Of a stretch of DNA of 10,446 bases, positions 6,001 to 10,446 are shown piece by piece. Made by a program: the position numbers and the translations under genes. The notes below the pieces were generated by a model. The model ran no database searches, was not told where the DNA came from, and saw only the letters and a list, made by a program, of their open reading frames with translations. This stretch comes from Oscillibacter sp. GTDB lineage: Bacteria > Bacillota > Clostridia > Oscillospirales > Oscillospiraceae. The stretch lies in the NCBI GenBank assembly GCA_017380995.1, contig JAFOCY010000187.1, forward strand, positions 1-10,446. Reading direction: 5' to 3'. How positions within the stretch are numbered: the first letter of the stretch is position 1; every line of letters begins with the position of its first letter.

Positions 6001-6053
6001 GCGGCGCACCTCCCTTCTCGTTTCAATATATGGGTCGTAGATTGTCCTACGTG

Positions 6054-6092
6054 AAAAAATATCCCGGAGTACCTTTATGTACTCCGGGATAT
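6054..6092 (-). terminator. Intrinsic terminator of the rlmN-prpC-prkC-rsgA operon
   Basis: On the minus strand a 14-bp perfect stem (6079-6092 with 6059-6072) with a 6-base loop is followed by a run of T (plus-strand A at 6054-6059). It begins 5 bases after the rsgA stop. It insulates the vegetative operon from the downstream small-gene/spoVM unit. Confidence 0.93.
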
Positions 6093-6097
6093 CCCTG

Positions 6098-6985
6098 TTA
6101 CTTTTTGCGTTCCTTCCATTCCTGAACGGGTTTTAACTCCTCGTAAAGGCGAAGATAACTTTGGTGACGGCTTTTCTGGATCTTCCCCTGACGCAAAGCT
6201 TCCAAAACCGCACAACCTTTTTCTTTTGTATGGCTGCAGCCCACAAAACGGCAGTCCTCCAGATAAGGACGAAACTCGATAAAACTCTCTGCCAGATGCT
6301 GCTTCCATTCCAGATTCAAGTCCTCCGCTTCAAAGGAAGAAAATCCGGGAGTGTCCATGATCTCCGCTCCGCAGCTGAGACGAAAAAGCTCTACATGACG
6401 GGTAGTATGACGGCCCCGGCCAAGGGCTGTGCTGACCTCGCCAACCTTCAGGGCAAAGTCCGGCTCCAGCGCATTGAGAATGCTGGATTTTCCAACACCA
6501 GAGTTGCCTGTAAAGGCAGATAGCTTTCCAGAAATCAAGTCTTTCAGTTCTTCCAGTCCCTCCCCTGTTTCCGCACTGACGCGAAGCGTAGGAAAGCCTG
6601 CGGCACAGTAAATATCATAAAGTTGATCGGCGTTATCCAAATCACACTTATTCAGGAGAACGATCACATCGCATTGTTTCAGAGCGGCAATGGAGGCAAC
6701 ACGGTCGATCAAAAACGGATCGGTCTTGGGGATCGCTCCGGAGCCAATAATGACCAGCTGGTCGATGTTGGCAACAGCAGGGCGAATAAAGGCGTTTCGT
6801 CGGGGCAGGATAGCCTCCACGAAACCTTCACCATCTCCCAATTCCCGGACACTCACCCGGTCACCTACCAAGGGAGAAATTCCTTCCCTGCGGAATTTTC
6901 CTCTGGCGCGGCAGGTCAAAATCTCAGTTCCGGTGTCCACGTAGTAAAAGCCGCTGAGGGCCTTTTGAATGCGTCCTTCACTCAT
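6098..6985 (-). CDS. rsgA: Ribosome small subunit-dependent GTPase A
   Basis: RsgA (YloQ/CpgA) is a late 30S ribosome maturation GTPase. The 295-residue protein shows an N-terminal OB-fold region (about 1-70), then the permuted GTPase motif order of the family: G4 NKCD (112-115) before G1 GNSGVGKSS (160-168), the switch I region GRHTT (191-195) and G3 DTPG (211-214). The C-terminal zinc-binding region has C245, C250, H252 and C258. All key residues are present. The ATG at 6983-6985 is 6 bases after the prkC stop, with a weak AGGGG site inside the end of prkC, so translation is probably coupled. It is the last gene before the terminator. The permuted G-motif order is normal for this family. 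Confidence 0.97.
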   Translation of the reverse strand: MSEGRIQKALSGFYYVDTGTEILTCRARGKFRREGISPLVGDRVSVRELGDGEGFVEAILPRRNAFIRPAVANIDQLVIIGSGAIPKTDPFLIDRVASIAALKQCDVIVLLNKCDLDNADQLYDIYCAAGFPTLRVSAETGEGLEELKDLISGKLSAFTGNSGVGKSSILNALEPDFALKVGEVSTALGRGRHTTRHVELFRLSCGAEIMDTPGFSSFEAEDLNLEWKQHLAESFIEFRPYLEDCRFVGCSHTKEKGCAVLEALRQGKIQKSRHQSYLRLYEELKPVQEWKERKK

Positions 6986-6991
6986 ATGGGC

Positions 6992-8989
6992 TCACCCCTG
7001 GAACTGGACTGTATGGCTGGTTTCCAATTCCCCATCGAAGTACACCTTGATCTCCTGCTCACCGCTGCCCTGCAGAGGTATAGTGATACTCTTTTTCTCG
7101 CAGGAAACAATATCATCAAATTGGGGTTCACTTTCATGACTGACATAAACGGTTACGTGAACTGTCTTGCGGCCATCCTGAGGCAACTCATAGGTGCTGG
7201 TAATGATACCGCTTCCGTAAGAGGGTTGGCTGACAGAAGATCCGGAACTGACCTGGAATTTGATGGTATCGCCTTCTTTGGCCATGGTATTAGGCTCGAG
7301 GCTCTGCCATACAATGGTTCCAATGCCTTCACTACTGGGAACGATCTCAATATCAGCATCCTCACATACCAATCCTAAAGTCTCCAGCTGATTGCGCGCT
7401 GTTTCGATATTGATACCGATAAACTTCAGTACCTTCACTTCTTTGAACTCAGGACCCTTACTGACCACCACTTGAATGGTGTCTCCCTTTTTCAGTTGCT
7501 CTCCTTTTTCAGGGTAAGTTCGAATGATATGGCCTTTTTCGATCTCGTCGTTAAATTCCTGATATTCCTCACTGGCATCGATAGTCAGTTCGTACTTCTC
7601 GATGAGACTCTTCATAGCAGCCTTTGCAGCAAGAACTGTCATATCCTTGACATTGGGCATCTCGCCTGTTTCTTCGCCCATGCTGACCCAAACCTTGATG
7701 GTGAGATTATCTCCCTTGCGGTACTCCCCTTCCGCGGGGTCCTGTCTGGCAATCTCACCGGCATCGTATTCACTGCTGAAAATAGGCGTCTGCTCTGCCA
7801 AGGTGAAGATATCCTTCACTCCATCAATCTGCGCGGCTTCCTCTACCGTCATACCCAGTACATTTTTGACCACATACTGTTCCGGTCCGGCAGGGGTCTG
7901 GAAAGAAGCAAAGATAGAGCGAAACAGGAAGAATACCAATACCGCGGCCAAAAGGCCGGCAACTGTCCACAAAACCGTCTGCGTTTTATTGCTTCTGCGG
8001 TCCTCGTCCTCCTCATAATCCCGACGGCGCTCCCGCTCCCTGGAAACGCTGGTTCTGCCATGCTGCTGGGCAGCGGCATGAATGCCAGCAGTCCGCAGCG
8101 GCCGGGTGGGCTCATCCACTTCCTCAGGCCGAAGATCCTCCAGATCAAAGTCCAAATCCACATCCGGATTTTTCCGAAAAGTCTCCAGATCCGAGATCAT
8201 AGCTTCGGCAGAAGCATAACGCCGCTCCAGATCCGGGGTCATAGCCTTCATACAGATGAGCTCCAGCTGTTCAGGGATCTCTTTGTTGATCTCCCTGGGT
8301 GCAAGAGGGATGGAGCTTAAATGCTGAATAGCAACAGATACAGCCGAATCGCCCACAAAGGGAAGCCGTCCGGTAAGCATCTCATAGAGTACCACACCGG
8401 AAGAATAAATATCGGAACGGGCATCGGTACGGTCTCCCCGTGCTTGCTCAGGAGAAATATAATGGACGGAACCCAGGGCTTCCTGCGTCAACGTTTGAGC
8501 AGAATTTTCCAAACAGGCAATGCCAAAGTCCGTCACACGCACGCTGCCGTCCCGCAGGACCATGATATTCTGGGGCTTGATATCCCGGTGAACAATACCA
8601 CGGCTATGAGCGTGGGACAGTGCCCGCATGATCTGTGTGATGAAGTGCAGAGATTCCCGCCAATTCAAAAGGCCTCTGCGTTCCATATACTGCTTAAGCG
8701 TAATACCGTCAATGAGTTCCATAACGATATACTCGATATCCCCGCCCTTGGACACATCGTAAACAGAAACGATGTTGGGATGACTCAACAGCGCAACGGC
8801 CTGGGACTCTGCATTAAAGCGGCGGCGGAAATCTGCATCCTGAGCAAGGTCACTTTTCAGGATCTTCACCGCTACCAGGCGGTTGAGCCGGTGGCATTTT
8901 GCCTTATAGACCACCGCCATGCCGCCCTTGCCGATAGGCTCCAGGATTTCATAGCGATTGTCCAGCATTTTTCCGATATACGGATCCAT
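6992..8989 (-). CDS. prkC: Membrane Ser/Thr protein kinase with PASTA domains
   Basis: PrkC (Stk1-type) phosphorylates cytosolic proteins on Ser/Thr in response to muropeptides or lipid II bound outside the cell. Residues 1-275 are the kinase: Gly-rich loop IGKGGMAVVY (19-28), VAVK with Lys42, catalytic HRDIKPQN (134-141), DFG (154-156) and an activation loop with T166 and T168. A charged juxtamembrane stretch (281-336) is followed by one transmembrane helix (about 338-361). Three PASTA repeats follow (about 371-437, 442-513, 517-584), then a tail of about 80 residues with predicted beta character. The 665-residue length is normal. The ribosome site GAGGAGG (minus strand) lies in the 16-base gap after prpC and is well spaced from the ATG at 8989. 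The neighbouring phosphatase PrpC is its usual antagonist. Confidence 0.97.
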   Translation of the reverse strand: MDPYIGKMLDNRYEILEPIGKGGMAVVYKAKCHRLNRLVAVKILKSDLAQDADFRRRFNAESQAVALLSHPNIVSVYDVSKGGDIEYIVMELIDGITLKQYMERRGLLNWRESLHFITQIMRALSHAHSRGIVHRDIKPQNIMVLRDGSVRVTDFGIACLENSAQTLTQEALGSVHYISPEQARGDRTDARSDIYSSGVVLYEMLTGRLPFVGDSAVSVAIQHLSSIPLAPREINKEIPEQLELICMKAMTPDLERRYASAEAMISDLETFRKNPDVDLDFDLEDLRPEEVDEPTRPLRTAGIHAAAQQHGRTSVSRERERRRDYEEDEDRRSNKTQTVLWTVAGLLAAVLVFFLFRSIFASFQTPAGPEQYVVKNVLGMTVEEAAQIDGVKDIFTLAEQTPIFSSEYDAGEIARQDPAEGEYRKGDNLTIKVWVSMGEETGEMPNVKDMTVLAAKAAMKSLIEKYELTIDASEEYQEFNDEIEKGHIIRTYPEKGEQLKKGDTIQVVVSKGPEFKEVKVLKFIGINIETARNQLETLGLVCEDADIEIVPSSEGIGTIVWQSLEPNTMAKEGDTIKFQVSSGSSVSQPSYGSGIITSTYELPQDGRKTVHVTVYVSHESEPQFDDIVSCEKKSITIPLQGSGEQEIKVYFDGELETSHTVQFQG

Positions 8990-9005
8990 AAAGTTTCCTC
9001 CTCTC

Positions 9006-9746
9006 TTACAGTTTCCGCATCAGCACAGCGGTAACGTTGTCCGGCGCTCCCTGGCTCTTTGCAATAGCGAGCAACCGATCCAGGCAGGTATCGTTCCCAC
9101 CGCCGTGGATAACTTCAAACAGCATCTCCTGATCAGTAACGGTACCACTGAGACCGTCGGTGCACAGAAGGATGTACTCCCCAGTCTGAAGCGAACAGAG
9201 GAAGCTATCACTCTGCGCATCCGTATCAGCTCCCAAGGCGCGGGTGATCAGATTGCGGCTGGGATGGTGGCGGGCCTCTTCAGCAGTGATCTCACCATGA
9301 TCCACCATACGCTCCACCAGAGAGTGATCTTTGGTGATGCGGCGGATGCCGCCTTCACAAATATGATAGGCCCGGCTGTCACCCACATTGGTGAGGACGA
9401 CCTCATCGCCGCAGGCAACTGCACTGACCAGTGTAGTACCCATATTGCGGTACTCCGGATTCTCCTGGGCCGCCTTGCCGATCGCCGTGTTTGCAAGAGA
9501 CACGGCATAGGAAGAAGCCTCCTTCACCTGCTCGGCAGTCATTTCCGCTGTCAGCACCTTCTCAAGCTCTTGGGTAAAGGTTTCTACTGCAATAGAGCTT
9601 GCAACGCTTCCTCCGGCGCTGCCGCCCATACCATCGCATACTACAGCAATGGTGTGGCCGGTAGGGGTCTGTGTACGAATGGCGTAGGCATCCTGATTTT
9701 CTTTTCGCAAAAGACCAATATCACTCATGGTCCAAACTTTCATCAT
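9006..9746 (-). CDS. prpC: PP2C-family Ser/Thr protein phosphatase
   Basis: PrpC (Stp) is the Mn/Mg-dependent phosphatase that removes phosphates placed by PrkC. The 246-residue cytosolic protein has the PP2C metal and catalytic motifs in order: SDIGLLRKENQDA (8-20), VVCDGMGG (35-42), TNVGDSRAY, CTDGLSGTVTD and GAPDNVTAVL near the C-terminus. The start falls at ATGATG (9741-9746), which overlaps the TGA of rlmN (9743-9745), a layout typical of translational coupling. Either ATG could be used; the ribosome site is a modest AAGGTGG within the end of rlmN. All metal-ligand aspartates appear intact. Confidence 0.96.
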   Translation of the reverse strand: MMKVWTMSDIGLLRKENQDAYAIRTQTPTGHTIAVVCDGMGGSAGGSVASSIAVETFTQELEKVLTAEMTAEQVKEASSYAVSLANTAIGKAAQENPEYRNMGTTLVSAVACGDEVVLTNVGDSRAYHICEGGIRRITKDHSLVERMVDHGEITAEEARHHPSRNLITRALGADTDAQSDSFLCSLQTGEYILLCTDGLSGTVTDQEMLFEVIHGGGNDTCLDRLLAIAKSQGAPDNVTAVLMRKL

Positions 9747-10446
9747 TCTGCCCCACCTTCTTTCTCCATCGCCTTCCGGCGGAGCTGACCGCAGGAGGCA
9801 TCAATATCTCCGCCCAGGCTGCGGCGAACTGTAGCAGTCACCCCCTGGGACTCCAGGCGCTTTTGGAAAGCGGAAATCCGTTTAGAGGGCTTGAAGGGGC
9901 TCTCTACCACATCATTCAACGGGATCAGATTCACGTGTGCAGGCATTCCTTTGAGCTTCTTGGCAATCAGATCCGCCTGCCAATCATGATCATTGACACC
10001 GTCGATCATAGAGTACTCAAAGGAAATACGCCGGCCGGTTTTTCGAAAATACTTGTGGCAGGCCTCGAAAAGCTTCTCTACATCGTAGGCCCGGTTCACA
10101 GGCATGATTTTGGAGCGTGTCTCCGTATCCGGTGCATGGAGAGAAACAGACAGCGTCAGCTGAAGGCCCAGATCTGCCAGACGCTCAATACCCGGAATGA
10201 CACCACAAGTAGACAGAGAAATGTGCCGCATTCCAATATTCATGCCGTCAGGATGATTGATCAGCTCCAGGAATTTCAGTACCGTATCCAGGTTGTCCAT
10301 GGGCTCGCCGATGCCCATTAAAACAATGTTGGATATCTCCACGCCGGAATCAAGCTGGGTAAACAGCACCTGATCCACCATTTCCGCAGGGGTCAAGTTT
10401 CGAATGCGGCCGGCAATGGTAGATGCGCAGAACGCACACCCCATAC
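9743..10446 (-). CDS. rlmN: Dual-specificity 23S rRNA/tRNA adenine C2-methyltransferase, 5' end outside window
   Basis: RlmN is a radical SAM enzyme that methylates C2 of A2503 in 23S rRNA and of A37 in some tRNAs. The visible C-terminal two thirds begins MGCAFCAS, which carries the last two Cys of the CxxxCxxC iron-sulfur motif; the first would lie just outside the window, so the ATG at 10442-10444 is internal and not the start. Other signatures are VLMGIGEPMDN (the SAM-binding GGE-like region), SLHAPDTETRSKIMPVN, and DIDASCGQLRR with the conserved C-terminal Cys. The stop overlaps the prpC start. The coding sequence continues past 10446. Confidence 0.97.
   Translation of the reverse strand, partial: MGCAFCASTIAGRIRNLTPAEMVDQVLFTQLDSGVEISNIVLMGIGEPMDNLDTVLKFLELINHPDGMNIGMRHISLSTCGVIPGIERLADLGLQLTLSVSLHAPDTETRSKIMPVNRAYDVEKLFEACHKYFRKTGRRISFEYSMIDGVNDHDWQADLIAKKLKGMPAHVNLIPLNDVVESPFKPSKRISAFQKRLESQGVTATVRRSLGGDIDASCGQLRRKAMEKEGGAE

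Noticed and set aside
6025..6032. CATATATT on the minus strand, a possible sporulation-type -10 for the 51-residue gene and spoVM
   Set aside because: No convincing -35 for sigma-E or sigma-K at the right distance; it remains the best guess in the 6001-6053 gap but is not strong enough to annotate.
6036..6051. Short inverted repeat CGTAG-6-CTACG upstream of the 51-residue gene
   Set aside because: Only 5-bp arms; could be chance.
6098..6985. Permuted GTPase motif order in RsgA (G4 before G1)
   Set aside because: This is the normal arrangement of the RsgA/YlqF-type families and not novel.
6623..7378. Long open frame on the plus strand opposite rsgA and prkC
   Set aside because: Antisense to two clearly conserved genes and lacks start signals.
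9671..10321. Long open frame on the plus strand opposite rlmN
   Set aside because: Shadow of the conserved radical SAM gene; no ribosome site or recognisable protein features.

Overview
The window looks like chromosomal DNA of a spore-forming, Gram-positive member of the Clostridia. The evidence is a set of conserved sporulation genes (spoIVA, spoVM, a sipL-type LysM protein), strong GGAGG-type ribosome binding sites, sigma-E-like promoters and the order rlmN-prpC-prkC-rsgA. The moderate GC content and protein style suggest an Oscillospiraceae-like gut anaerobe; this last point is inference.

Layout from left to right. spoIVA (minus strand, 27-1502) encodes the ATPase that polymerises into the spore coat basement layer. 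It has a near-consensus sigma-E promoter. A divergent operon follows on the plus strand: a lipoprotein solute-binding protein (1717-2529), a permease (2620-3342) and an ATPase (3355-4119) of the polar amino acid uptake family. Its probable promoter contains a 22-bp imperfect palindrome, and a strong hairpin separates the binding-protein gene from the permease gene. A perfect 18-bp stem at 4116-4155 ends this operon and the convergent sipL gene. On the minus strand, sipL (4152-5684) is preceded by two short genes found by reading the intergenic DNA: spoVM (5741-5818, 25 codons plus stop) and a 51-residue hydrophobic, Cys-rich protein with a GTG start (5845-6000). A terminator at 6054-6092 ends the tightly packed rlmN-prpC-prkC-rsgA operon (6098-10446); rlmN is cut by the window edge.

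Functionally, SpoVM, SpoIVA and SipL are the base of the spore coat. SpoVM marks the curved forespore membrane, SpoIVA polymerises on it, and SipL binds SpoIVA through its LysM domain. All three genes lie within 5.8 kb here, with the ABC operon between spoIVA and sipL. PrpC and PrkC are an antagonistic phosphatase/kinase pair that senses cell-wall material; RsgA and RlmN act on the ribosome.

The most unusual object is the solute-binding protein. Its sequence blocks appear in circularly permuted order: signal peptide, then lobe 2 and the usual C-terminus, then the usual N-terminal lobe, stopping exactly where the first hinge would normally begin. It would have only one covalent crossover between lobes instead of two.
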